A model generated the notes under the pieces. That model was not told the DNA's origin and ran no database searches. It saw only the letters and a program-made list of their open reading frames with translations. Below are positions 1 through 8,163 of a stretch of DNA of 64,000 nt, one piece after another. Every line of letters starts with the position of its first letter. Position 1 is the first letter of the stretch. The stretch comes from Cellulomonas sp. Root930 (lineage in GTDB: Bacteria; Actinomycetota; Actinomycetes; Actinomycetales; Cellulomonadaceae). The stretch covers positions 310,001 through 374,000 of the forward strand of contig LMJI01000001.1 of NCBI GenBank assembly GCA_001429255.1. The letters run 5' to 3'. Made by a program: the position numbers and the translations under genes.

Positions 1-1
1 G

Positions 2-439
2 GAGTTCGCAGGCGAGATCATGCCGTCGCAGCCGCCCGGCCCGACCGGGTTGCCCGACACCGCCGTGCCGGGACCGTCGCTGACGGGCCCGCTCCCCGCG
101 ACGGGCGCGGCGAACGGCGCCGTCGTGACGGGTTTCCCCACGGGGGTCGTCCCGATCGTCGACGGGCTCACGGTGGTCTCCAGCTCGGTGTCCGCGTCCG
201 GCGACCGGCTGCAGGTCGGGCTCCAGGCGAGCAGCGACTCCGCACCCACCGACGTCCAGGCCGCGTACGTCGCCGCGCTCAGCGCCGCCGGCTTCACGGT
301 CGGCGACTCCCCCGCCCTGCCCGGCTCCCTCGCCACGTCCTTCACCCGCGGGCCCGACGCCCTGGTGCTCACGGTGCGCGACCGCCTCGGCGGCGGGACC
401 GAGCTCTCCGTCGCCGGCGCGCTGACGACGGCCGGGTGA
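2..439 (+). CDS. 5'-truncated secreted or lipoprotein-like hypothetical protein
   Basis: The reading frame is open to the left edge, so the true start lies outside the window. The first ATG inside is at 20, but the frame runs through it. The visible part opens with a Pro/Gly/Thr-rich low-complexity segment, as found in the extracytoplasmic linkers of actinobacterial lipoproteins. A small folded-looking domain of about 90 residues follows, with alternating hydrophobic strands and one helix (around the DVQAAYVAALSAAGF segment). I recognise no family. It ends 6 bases before the MFS gene, so the two are probably co-transcribed. Confidence 0.55.
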   Translation, partial: EFAGEIMPSQPPGPTGLPDTAVPGPSLTGPLPATGAANGAVVTGFPTGVVPIVDGLTVVSSSVSASGDRLQVGLQASSDSAPTDVQAAYVAALSAAGFTVGDSPALPGSLATSFTRGPDALVLTVRDRLGGGTELSVAGALTTAG

Positions 440-445
440 CGGGCG

Positions 446-1813
446 GTGTACCTGTCCCTGCGCGACCGACCCGCCCGCTCCGACGCCGCGTCTCCCGAGG
501 AGGCCCGAGCCGTCAGGGCCGCCAAGCGCGGTCGGGTCTCGTCGGTCGTCATCACGCTCGGCGTGGTCAGCATGCTCACCGACATCTCGTCGGAGTCCGT
601 GGCGGCGGTCCTGCCGCTCTACCTCACCACCGCGCTCGGGCTCTCGACGCTGGCCTACGGGTTCGTCGACGGGCTCATGCAGGGCGCCAGCGCGCTGGTC
701 CGGATCGCCGGCGGCTGGGCGGCGGACCGGGGCGACCACCCCAAGTGGGTCGCGGTCGTCGGGTACGGGCTGTCGGCCGTGACCCGCGGGGTCCTGCTCG
801 TCGCCAGCAGCTTCGCAGCGGTGACAGCGATCGTCGCGATCGACCGCGTCGGCAAGGGGATCCGCACCGCGCCGCGCGACGCGATGATCACCGCCTCGTC
901 GGACCCGCGCACGCTCGGCCGGTCGTTCGGGGTGCACCGCACGCTCGACACGATCGGCGCCGCCCTCGGGCCGCTCCTTGCGTTCGTCGTCCTGTGGGCC
1001 ATCCCGGACGGCTACCAGACCGTCTTCGTCATCTCGTTCGGGTGCGCCGTCATCGGGCTCGCCGCCCTCGTCCTGCTGGTGCCCGACCTGCGCCCGCGCC
1101 GGGCCGCATGGCTCACGCAGCACCGGTCGCGCGAGGCCCGCAAGCTGCCCAAGTGCAAGGGCTGCACCTGCGACATCCCCGGGCTCGAGCCGGCCGGCCG
1201 GCCCTTCAGCTGGTCGTTCCTCACCGAGCCGGGCCTGCGCCGCATCTTCCTGATGGCGGGCATCCTCGCGCTGCTCACCGTCGGCGACGGCTTCATCTAC
1301 CTGTCCCTGCAGGCCCGCGACGGGTTCGCGACGCAGTGGTTCCCGCTCCTGTACGTCGGCACCAACCTGGCCTACATGGCGCTCGCGATCCCCGTCGGTC
1401 GGCTGGCGGACCGGGTGGGCCGGGCGCGGGTGTTCGTGTGGGGCCACGCCGCGCTCGTGATCGCGTACGTGTGCGCCGGCGTCGCGACCGCCTCGGCCGT
1501 GACCACCGTGGCCGCCCTGCTCCTGCTCGGGCTCTTCTACGCCGCGACGGACGGGGTGCTCGCCGCGCTCGTCGGGCGCCGGGCCGCCCCGAACGCCCGG
1601 GCGTCCGCGATCGGCACCGCCCAGACCGTGGTCGCCGTGGCCCGCATGGCCTCGTCCGCGCTCTTCGGCCTGCTCTGGTACACCGTCGGCCGCGGGCCCG
1701 CGATCCTCTCCGTCGCGGTCGTCCTCGCGTGCGCGGTGCCGATCGCCTGGTACGTGGTCCGCGGGCTCGACGCCCCGGTCCCCGAACTCGTCGACGCCGA
1801 GGCGGACCGGTGA
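446..1813 (+). CDS. MFS transporter with a cysteine-containing central loop
   Basis: This is a 455-residue polytopic membrane protein of normal length for a 12-TM major facilitator. The N-terminal half has an MFS motif-A-like segment (GGWAADRGDHPKW, near residue 89) and a conserved DRxGKGxRxxPRDAxI stretch near residue 134. The C-terminal half repeats motif A as GRLADRVGRARV. The central cytoplasmic loop (about residues 235 to 243) carries KCKGCTC, with three cysteines in five positions; this is unusual for an MFS and could bind metal. The GTG at 446 was taken because it opens the frame just after the previous stop. The substrate is unknown. The gene overlaps the next one by GTGA, which implies coupled translation with a beta-propeller-like partner. 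Confidence 0.8.
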   Translation: MYLSLRDRPARSDAASPEEARAVRAAKRGRVSSVVITLGVVSMLTDISSESVAAVLPLYLTTALGLSTLAYGFVDGLMQGASALVRIAGGWAADRGDHPKWVAVVGYGLSAVTRGVLLVASSFAAVTAIVAIDRVGKGIRTAPRDAMITASSDPRTLGRSFGVHRTLDTIGAALGPLLAFVVLWAIPDGYQTVFVISFGCAVIGLAALVLLVPDLRPRRAAWLTQHRSREARKLPKCKGCTCDIPGLEPAGRPFSWSFLTEPGLRRIFLMAGILALLTVGDGFIYLSLQARDGFATQWFPLLYVGTNLAYMALAIPVGRLADRVGRARVFVWGHAALVIAYVCAGVATASAVTTVAALLLLGLFYAATDGVLAALVGRRAAPNARASAIGTAQTVVAVARMASSALFGLLWYTVGRGPAILSVAVVLACAVPIAWYVVRGLDAPVPELVDAEADR

Positions 1814-2832
1814 GACGCGTACAGCCGCGCGTCGCCGTCCTCGTCGCCGTCACGGTCGTCGCGGTCGTCGGGATGGGCGGCTACGCGGTCTCGGCCTGGC
1901 GCGCCAACCGCGCCGCGATCAACTCCGCGCCGCCCGTCGCGTCGACCGCCCTGGACGCCGTGCTCGCCGCCCCGCACATCGTGTTCCGCTCGACGCTGCC
2001 CGGCAACGAGTACGGCCTCGTCGCCGCGGTGCCCCTCGACGACCCGGACGGCGCGCGCGCGTTCACGGACGTCGCGTGCGACCGTGTCGACGTCGCCGGC
2101 CCCGTCGCCTCGTGCCTGCGCACCATCGCCGGCATCGCCACCCGGTGGGAGGCCGAGGTGCTCGACGCCGACTGGCAGCCCGTCGAGACGTGGGGCCTGC
2201 CGGGCATCCCCAGCCGCACGCGCCTGTCCGACGACGGCGCCCTGGTCGCGACGACCTCGTTCGTCACCGGCCACTCGTACGCGACGGTCGGCTTCTCAAC
2301 CCTCACCGAGGTCCACCGGGCAGACGGCACCTCGCTGGGCAACCTGGAGGACTTCGCGCTGACGGTCGACGGAGCCCCGTTCACCGCCGCGGACCGCAAC
2401 ATCTGGGGCGTGACCTTCGTCGACGACGACGCGTTCTACGCGACCGCCGCCTCGCAGTCCGTCGGCAAGACCTGGCTCGTGCTCGGTTCCCTCGAGGACC
2501 GGACCCTCACGTCCCTGCGCGACGACGCCGAGTGCCCGTCGATCTCCCCGGACGGCACGCAGGTCGCCTACAAGAAGGCGGTCGACACGGTCGGGGGCCA
2601 GCCGGTCTGGTCGCTCGCCGTGCTCGGCCTGGCCGACGGCACCGAGACGCTGCTCCCGGCCACCCGCGGCGTCGACGACCAGGCCGCGTGGCTCGACGAC
2701 GACACCCTCCTGTACGGCCTGCCGCGGGCGGACCAGCCGGGGACCACCGATGTCTGGGCGGTCGACACGACGGCCGACGCCGTTCCGGCGGTGCTGATCC
2801 CTGGGGCGTGGTCACCGGCGGTGGTCACATGA
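1810..2832 (+). CDS. membrane-anchored TolB/WD40-like beta-propeller protein
   Basis: The GTG at 1810 overlaps the MFS stop as GTGA; the frame extends much further upstream but there it only mirrors the transporter. The 340-residue product begins with one hydrophobic segment (about residues 7 to 25) that is either an uncleaved anchor or a signal peptide. The remainder has repeated beta-strand blades, including the TolB-like signature CPSISPDGTQVAYKK near residue 244 and the related blade DDQAAWLDDDTLLYG. Propellers of this type usually mediate protein contacts outside the membrane. Coupling to the MFS gene suggests an accessory role in transport, which is inference. Confidence 0.65.
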   Translation: MRRVQPRVAVLVAVTVVAVVGMGGYAVSAWRANRAAINSAPPVASTALDAVLAAPHIVFRSTLPGNEYGLVAAVPLDDPDGARAFTDVACDRVDVAGPVASCLRTIAGIATRWEAEVLDADWQPVETWGLPGIPSRTRLSDDGALVATTSFVTGHSYATVGFSTLTEVHRADGTSLGNLEDFALTVDGAPFTAADRNIWGVTFVDDDAFYATAASQSVGKTWLVLGSLEDRTLTSLRDDAECPSISPDGTQVAYKKAVDTVGGQPVWSLAVLGLADGTETLLPATRGVDDQAAWLDDDTLLYGLPRADQPGTTDVWAVDTTADAVPAVLIPGAWSPAVVT

Positions 2833-2882
2833 CCGAGACCTCGCACCCGACCTCACCTCTCATCTCGGACGGAGAGTCCCGC

Positions 2883-4076
2883 ATGACACAGACCCAGCCG
2901 ACGACCGCACCTCGCACGCACCAGCTCGCACCGGCGGACGTCCGCACCGTGGACGCGCTCGTCGACCTCGCCGTGGCCGGCCTGCCCGCGACGTACCGAC
3001 CGGCGAGCGCTGAGTTCACGCAGACCGTCCGCCTCGTGCGTGGGCGTTCGGGCGTCCACCTGCAGCAGGAGGGCACGAACCTGCGGTACGCCGCGATCGT
3101 CGCTCTCGGCCTCGCCCGGATGTCCCTCGACGTCCAGCGACGAGTCCTGGATGGTCGGACAGCCGACGAGCTCGGCGCTCTCGTCGCGGAGCGCGCGGTG
3201 CTGGACCCGGACACCGGCGCGGTCGCCCTGGCGGCGTGGGTGAGCGCCGAGGTGCGCGGCATCGTGGACCCGGCCCTGCTCGACGACCTCGCGTCCCGGC
3301 TCGCGTCGGGCGCGGCCCTCCCGACCGTCGACACGTCCTGGGCGCTCACGGCGGCCGTGGCCTCGCTGTCCGTCGACGACTCGTCCTCGACGGCTGCGGT
3401 GGTGCGAGACGCGGCGCGCGAGCGGCTGCTGGCGGCGCAGGGTCCGCAGGGACTGTTCCCGCACGCGCTACCTGCGGACTCGCTGGGCCGTTGGCGCAGC
3501 CACGTCGGCTGCTTCGCGGACCAGGTGTACCCGATCCAGGCGCTCGCCCGGCTCGCGACGTCGGACGACGACGGCGTGGCCCTGGCGGCCGCTGAGCGGT
3601 GCGCCGCGCGGATCGTGAACCTTCAGGGCCCGAGCGGTCAGTGGTGGTGGCACTACGACTGGCGGGACGGCTCGGTCGTCGAGGGGTTCCCTGTCTACTC
3701 GGTGCACCAGCACGCGATGGCCCCGATGGCGCTGTTCGACCTCGCTGAGGCGGGTGGCACCGACCACCTCGACGCCGTCGTCGTCGGGATGCGTTGGCTC
3801 GATGCGCACCCCGAGGTCCTCGAGGACCTCGTCTCGACGAGGCACCACCTGATCTGGCGCAAGGTCGGCCGTCGCGAACCCCCGAAGGCCGCCCGCTCCC
3901 TCTCGGCTGCGACGACCTCCGTCATGCGCGGGCTCAAGGTCCCCGGCCTCGACGCGGCGCTTCCCCCGGTGCGGGTCGACCACGAGTGCCGGCCCTACGA
4001 GCTCGGCTGGCTGCTCTACGCCTGGCGCGCCGCAGGCGTGGTCGAGGCTCTCGCGCCCACACAGGAGGAGACATGA
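2883..4076 (+). CDS. alpha/alpha-toroid-like (terpene cyclase or lyase fold-like) protein
   Basis: The ATG at 2883 has GGAGAG about eight bases upstream. An earlier in-frame ATG at 2829 overlaps the preceding stop and would add 18 polar residues. The 397-residue product has no signal peptide. It is built of repeated helix pairs with aromatic-rich turns, for example QGPSGQWWWHYDWRDG and the YSVHQHAMAPMALFDL segment, as in the alpha/alpha-toroids of prenyltransferases, squalene cyclases, polysaccharide lyases and uronyl epimerases. No DXDD-type cyclase motif is seen. It is followed at once by a WecG-type glycosyltransferase (4-base overlap), so a role in modifying or sensing the polysaccharide repeat unit is plausible but unproven. 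Confidence 0.55.
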   Translation: MTQTQPTTAPRTHQLAPADVRTVDALVDLAVAGLPATYRPASAEFTQTVRLVRGRSGVHLQQEGTNLRYAAIVALGLARMSLDVQRRVLDGRTADELGALVAERAVLDPDTGAVALAAWVSAEVRGIVDPALLDDLASRLASGAALPTVDTSWALTAAVASLSVDDSSSTAAVVRDAARERLLAAQGPQGLFPHALPADSLGRWRSHVGCFADQVYPIQALARLATSDDDGVALAAAERCAARIVNLQGPSGQWWWHYDWRDGSVVEGFPVYSVHQHAMAPMALFDLAEAGGTDHLDAVVVGMRWLDAHPEVLEDLVSTRHHLIWRKVGRREPPKAARSLSAATTSVMRGLKVPGLDAALPPVRVDHECRPYELGWLLYAWRAAGVVEALAPTQEET

Positions 4077-4873
4077 CTACGACGACCGCGACGCCGGGCC
4101 GTCAGCGCCTCTTCGGCCTCGAGCTCGACGCGCTGACCATGGCTCAGGTGCTCGATCGGTGCGACACCGCCCTGGCCACCCGTCGTCGGCTGCTCGTCGG
4201 CGTCGTGAACGCGGCGAAGGTGGTCAACCTGCACAAGGACCCGCTGCTGCGGGACTCGCTGCTCGAGGCGGACGTGCTCCTGGCCGACGGCCAGTCGGTG
4301 GTCTGGGCGAGCCGGCTGCTCCGGCACCCGCTGCCCGAGCGCGTCGCGGGCATCGACTTGTTCGAGGAGCTCCTCGCGCGCGCCGACCGGTCCGGCCGTG
4401 GCATCTACCTCCTCGGCGCTCGCCCCGAGGTGCTCGCCGCCCTCGTCGAGCGGATCGGTCAGCGGTTCCCCGGGTTGCGCGTCGCCGGCAGCCGCGACGG
4501 GTACTTCACGTCCGAGCAGGCAAGTGAGGTGGCCGACGACATCGCAGCCAGCGGCGCCGACATGCTCTTCCTGGGCATGGTCTCGCCCAAGAAGGAGATG
4601 TTCCTGGCCGCACACGGCGACCGGCTGGGCGTGCCGGTGCTGCACGGCGTCGGCGGGTCGTTCGACGTCCTCGCAGGCGTGACGCGGCGCGCTCCCCGCG
4701 CGTGGCAACGGTTGGGTCTCGAGTGGGCCTACCGACTCGTGCAAGAGCCCGGGCGCCTCTGGCGGCGCTACCTCACCACCAACACCGTCTTCATCTGGCT
4801 CACCATCCGCGAGCTCGTGCGTCCGACACCGCCCTACCGGCGCTCGGAAGGATCTGGAGGATTCCATGGATGA
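4073..4873 (+). CDS. wecG: WecG/TagA/CpsF family (GT26) glycosyltransferase
   Basis: GT26 enzymes transfer ManNAc or ManNAcA from UDP to a polyprenyl-diphosphate-linked GlcNAc at the cytoplasmic membrane. The 266-residue product shows the family core: VVNAAKVVNLHKDP near residue 43, LLADGQSVVWASR, LLGARPEVL, FLGMVSPKKEMFLAAH near residue 165 and GVGGSFDVLAGVTRRAPRAW near residue 190. It ends with the basic amphipathic tail typical of membrane association. The ATG at 4073 has AGGAGGAG just upstream and overlaps the previous stop by ATGA. The wecC and wecB homologues next to it make the donor UDP-ManNAcA likely. The gene symbol rests on family membership; tagA would be an equal choice. Confidence 0.85.
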   Translation: MTTTTATPGRQRLFGLELDALTMAQVLDRCDTALATRRRLLVGVVNAAKVVNLHKDPLLRDSLLEADVLLADGQSVVWASRLLRHPLPERVAGIDLFEELLARADRSGRGIYLLGARPEVLAALVERIGQRFPGLRVAGSRDGYFTSEQASEVADDIAASGADMLFLGMVSPKKEMFLAAHGDRLGVPVLHGVGGSFDVLAGVTRRAPRAWQRLGLEWAYRLVQEPGRLWRRYLTTNTVFIWLTIRELVRPTPPYRRSEGSGGFHG

Positions 4874-6122
4874 CCTGTTCACCGGCCGCGTCGCGGTCGT
4901 AGGGCTCGGCTACATCGGTCTGCCGACAGCGGTGGCGCTGGCCACCCGTGGCATCGATGTCGTCGGCGTGGACGTCAACGAGGACACGGTCAAGGCCGTC
5001 GCCAACGGCGAGGTCCCGTTCGTCGAACCTGACCTCGCGGTCGGCGTCAGCGGCGCGGTCGGCATCGGCCGCCTCACCGCCACGACGACGATGCCGGAGG
5101 CCGACGCCTTCATCATCGCCGTGCCGACCCCGTTCCTCGACGACCGGACGGCCGACCTCGCCTACGTCCACGCGGCCACCGTCTCGGTCGCGGCGAAGCT
5201 GCGGGGCGGCGAGCTGGTCGTGCTCGAGTCTACGTCGCCCCCCGGGACGACCGAGCAGGTCAGCCGGTGGATCGCGGAGCTGCGGCCGGACCTCCGCCTG
5301 CCGCACGCCACCGATGGGGTGCCCGACGTGTTCGTCGCGCACTGCCCGGAGCGCGTCCTGCCCGGCCGCATCATGATCGAGATGATCACCAACGACCGCG
5401 TGGTCGGCGGGATCACGCGACGGTGTGCGCAGAAGGCGGCCTCGCTGTACCGGGTCTTCGCGCAAGGCAAGATCCTCGAGACCGATGCGGCCTCGGCCGA
5501 GATGGCCAAGCTCGTCGAGAACGCCTACCGCGACGTCAACATCGCCTTCGCCAACGAGCTGTCGCTCATCAGCGAGCACCTGAAGCTCGACGTGTGGGAG
5601 GTCATCCGGTTGGCCAACCACCACCCGCGCGTCAACATCCTCTCGCCGGGGCCGGGGGTCGGTGGCCACTGCATCGCGGTCGACCCGTGGTTCATCGTCG
5701 GCGCCGCCCCCGGGCTCGCCCGGCTGATCCGCACGGCGCGTGAGGTCAACGACTCGAAGCCGCACCACGTCGCCGAGCAGGTCGTCGCGAAGACGTCCCG
5801 GTTCCGCAACCCCACCGTCGTCTGCCTCGGCCTGGCATTCAAGGCCAACGTCGACGACATGCGGGAGAGTCCGGCGGTCGAGGTCGTCGCCGCGATCGCT
5901 GACGCGCTGCCCGATCTCGACCTGCGCGTCGCCGAGCCGTACACCGACGCCCTGCCGCGCGCGCTGCACGGCCGACCCAACATTCGGCTCCAGTCGGCCA
6001 ACGAGGCGCTCGACGACGCGGACATCGTCGTGCTCCTGGTGGACCACGACCAGTTCCGCTCGATCAGCCGCTCCCGGCTGGAGGGCAAGGTCGTCTACGA
6101 CACCCGCGGCGTCTGGCGCTGA
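4866..6122 (+). CDS. wecC: UDP-N-acetyl-D-mannosamine dehydrogenase (WecC-like nucleotide-sugar dehydrogenase)
   Basis: The enzyme oxidises UDP-ManNAc to UDP-ManNAcA with two NAD+. The 418-residue sequence has the dinucleotide-binding GLGYIGLPTA at residues 13 to 22. The conserved ESTSPPGTTE lies near residue 120, the dimer-helix segment AEMAKLVENAYRDVNIAFANE near residue 213, and the catalytic-cysteine motif GPGVGGHCIAVDPWF has its Cys near residue 268. FKANVDDMRESPA marks the third domain. Length and motifs fit WecC better than UDP-glucose dehydrogenase. The ATG at 4866 follows GGAGGATTCC and overlaps wecG by eight bases. A convergent wecB lies immediately downstream. Confidence 0.88.
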   Translation: MDDLFTGRVAVVGLGYIGLPTAVALATRGIDVVGVDVNEDTVKAVANGEVPFVEPDLAVGVSGAVGIGRLTATTTMPEADAFIIAVPTPFLDDRTADLAYVHAATVSVAAKLRGGELVVLESTSPPGTTEQVSRWIAELRPDLRLPHATDGVPDVFVAHCPERVLPGRIMIEMITNDRVVGGITRRCAQKAASLYRVFAQGKILETDAASAEMAKLVENAYRDVNIAFANELSLISEHLKLDVWEVIRLANHHPRVNILSPGPGVGGHCIAVDPWFIVGAAPGLARLIRTAREVNDSKPHHVAEQVVAKTSRFRNPTVVCLGLAFKANVDDMRESPAVEVVAAIADALPDLDLRVAEPYTDALPRALHGRPNIRLQSANEALDDADIVVLLVDHDQFRSISRSRLEGKVVYDTRGVWR

Positions 6123-6126
6123 GCGG

Positions 6127-7275
6127 TCAGGCCGCGCCCGGTGTGAAGTCCGCCGGGCGCGGCCCCAGCCCGAACAGGTTCTCGATCGCCCCGACCACCC
6201 GGGCCGCCGCGCGACCGTCGCCGTAGGGGTTCACGGCGTGCGCCATCGCGTCGTAGGCGATCGGGTCGGTCAGCAGCCGGGTGACCTCGTCGACGATGAC
6301 CTCCTCGTCGGTCCCCACGAGCTTCACGGTCCCGGCCTCGACGGCTTCCGGCCGCTCGGTCGTCTCGCGCAGGACCAGCACCGGCTTGCCGAGGCTCGGC
6401 GCCTCCTCCTGGACCCCGCCGCTGTCGGTCACGACGAGCGTCGACGCCGCCATCACCCGGGCCATGTCGGCGTAGTCGAGCGGCTCGGTGACCCGAACGT
6501 TGTCCAGCCCGACGAGGGGCGGTAGGAGGACTTCACGGACACCCGGGTTCAGGTGAGCGGGCAGGACGAACACCGTGTCGGGGAACGCCTTGGCCACCCG
6601 GGCGAGCGCACGGCCCGTTCGTGCCATCGGCTCTCCCCACGACTCGCGCCGGTGGCTGGTCACCAGGACCACACGCTCGGCGTCCTCGAGGCCCGCCAGC
6701 GCCGGATCCGTCAGCGGCAGGTCGCGCTGGACGACGTCGAGCAGCGCGTCGATGACAGTGTTGCCCGTCACCACGACGTGGTCGGGGTCGATGTTCTCCG
6801 CGACCAGGTTCGCCCGGGACGTCGGCGTCGGCGCGAGGTGGAGCGTGGTCAGGCTGGAGGTGAGCCGCCGGTTGATCTCCTCCGGAAAGGGGTTGTACCG
6901 GTCCCCCGTCCGCAGGCCGGCCTCCACGTGTGCCACCGGCACCTTGGCGTAGAACGACGCGAGCGCGGCAGCGAACACCGTCGTGGTGTCGCCCTGGACC
7001 ACCACGAGGTCCGGTCCCTCGTCCGCCAGCACCCCCGCGAGCCCCTCGAGCGACCGCGTGGTGATGCCGGTCAGGTCCGGGCGATCCTTGAGCAGGTCGA
7101 GGTCGTGCGCCGGCGTGATGTCGAAGAGCCGGTTGACCTGGTCGAGCATGTGCCGGTGCTGGCCCGTGACGACCACGACCGGCTCGACCAGGCGGGACGC
7201 CTCCAGGGCCTTCACCACGGGTGCGAGCTTGATCGCCTCGGGTCGGGTGCCGTAGACGACGAGAACCTTGGGCAT
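6127..7275 (-). CDS. wecB: non-hydrolysing UDP-N-acetylglucosamine 2-epimerase
   Basis: The enzyme interconverts UDP-GlcNAc and UDP-ManNAc and so feeds WecC. The 382-residue product starts at the ATG at 7275; the frame extends far upstream only as a shadow of the neighbour. It has YGTRPEAIKLAPV at residues 7 to 19, TGQHRHMLDQ, VQGDTTTVFAAAL, HVEAGLRTGDRYNPFPEE near residue 115, TSHRRESWGEP, and the UDP-binding DSGGVQEEAPSLGKPVLVLR near residue 290. All canonical family motifs are present. It is translated right after the Wzz-like gene, whose stop overlaps its start by one base. Confidence 0.9.
   Translation of the reverse strand: MPKVLVVYGTRPEAIKLAPVVKALEASRLVEPVVVVTGQHRHMLDQVNRLFDITPAHDLDLLKDRPDLTGITTRSLEGLAGVLADEGPDLVVVQGDTTTVFAAALASFYAKVPVAHVEAGLRTGDRYNPFPEEINRRLTSSLTTLHLAPTPTSRANLVAENIDPDHVVVTGNTVIDALLDVVQRDLPLTDPALAGLEDAERVVLVTSHRRESWGEPMARTGRALARVAKAFPDTVFVLPAHLNPGVREVLLPPLVGLDNVRVTEPLDYADMARVMAASTLVVTDSGGVQEEAPSLGKPVLVLRETTERPEAVEAGTVKLVGTDEEVIVDEVTRLLTDPIAYDAMAHAVNPYGDGRAAARVVGAIENLFGLGPRPADFTPGAA
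6130..6164. terminator. hairpin between convergent wecC and wecB
   Basis: The arms GGCCGCGCCCGG and CCGGGCGCGGCC pair perfectly over 12 bp with an 11-base loop. The hairpin begins just after the wecC stop and is formed by the last codons of the opposing wecB gene. No T-tract is present, as is common in high-GC actinobacteria. It could stop transcripts from both sides. Confidence 0.5.
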
Positions 7276-8003
7276 CAGGCACCTCCACTGAGGGTCGCGA
7301 GGTCGCGGTCGTGCGCGATCAGGTCGTCGGGCTGGGCGAGCGCGGCTCGTCGACGCGCCCGCCGGCCGACCACGCCGTCGACCAGGACGACCGCGGCGAG
7401 GGTGAGCAGGGAACCGAGCAGCACGATCGCGACGATCGCGCGCTTTGCCTGGGTCGCGATGAAGGAGATCACGGGCGACGACGGCGCGTACTGGGTCGTG
7501 ATGCGGTTGAACTCGTCCGCACCGCCACTGATCTGGAGATCGTCGAGCGTGCTCTGGATCTGGGCCAGCAGCGCGTCCAGCTCGGCGCGCACGTCGTCGC
7601 GCGACGGTCCGACGACCTGGACGTCCAGGACCGGACGCGTGTAGTTGTCGGCCCACTGCCCGCCCGCGTTCGGCAGTCGGACGGAGTGCCCGTCCCGGAT
7701 CCCTTCCCCCACCAGGCTCACGCTGGACGAGGAGAGCGCGCTCGCAGTCTCGCCGTGGTTCACGCGCAGGGCGACGACACCGGCGGTCGAGATGAGGCTC
7801 TGGGAGGTGACCTCGAGCGAGTTCGGGTTCCGAGCGCTCTGCGGGATGAGGAAGACCACGTCCACCTGCGTCCAGTAGACGCCGGCGGAATTCTGGGCGC
7901 CGAAGCAGAGGATGGCGATCGCGACGAGACCCCCGACGACCACGTACCACCGTCGTCGGGCCGCTCCGAGGGCGTCGTACGCCGTCATCCCGCTCGCTCC
8001 CAC
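7275..8003 (-). CDS. Wzz-like chain-length determinant family membrane protein
   Basis: The 242-residue protein has the two-TM topology of polysaccharide co-polymerases. One helix lies near residues 20 to 38 (WYVVVGGLVAIAILCFG), a roughly 145-residue external segment follows, and a second helix lies near 184 to 207 (AIVAIVLLGSLLTLAAVVLV), then a short basic cytoplasmic tail. No Walker A/B tyrosine-kinase domain is fused to it. The GTG at 8003 is preferred because GGGAGGA lies about eight bases upstream; an ATG at 7988 is possible. It is divergent from a second, similar protein, and the pair probably sets polymer length together with the Wzy-like gene. Confidence 0.65.
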   Translation of the reverse strand: MGASGMTAYDALGAARRRWYVVVGGLVAIAILCFGAQNSAGVYWTQVDVVFLIPQSARNPNSLEVTSQSLISTAGVVALRVNHGETASALSSSSVSLVGEGIRDGHSVRLPNAGGQWADNYTRPVLDVQVVGPSRDDVRAELDALLAQIQSTLDDLQISGGADEFNRITTQYAPSSPVISFIATQAKRAIVAIVLLGSLLTLAAVVLVDGVVGRRARRRAALAQPDDLIAHDRDLATLSGGA

Positions 8004-8163
8004 CGGGACATCCTCCCAAGTCAGGTCACCTTCCTATCGGCTGAAAGAGTCAATACAGCGGATGAAAAGTGATGAGATGGCGCAGATGCGGCGTCTGTCG
8101 TGAATGCCCGCTTTATGCTGTGCGAACAGGAATTCCCCACGTCGAGCCCCTCCGGAGCCCCCC

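Noticed and set aside
436..2832. Very long open frame across the MFS gene
   Set aside because: Only the part from 1810 has coding character; the rest is an Arg/Pro-rich mirror of the transporter, normal for high-GC DNA.
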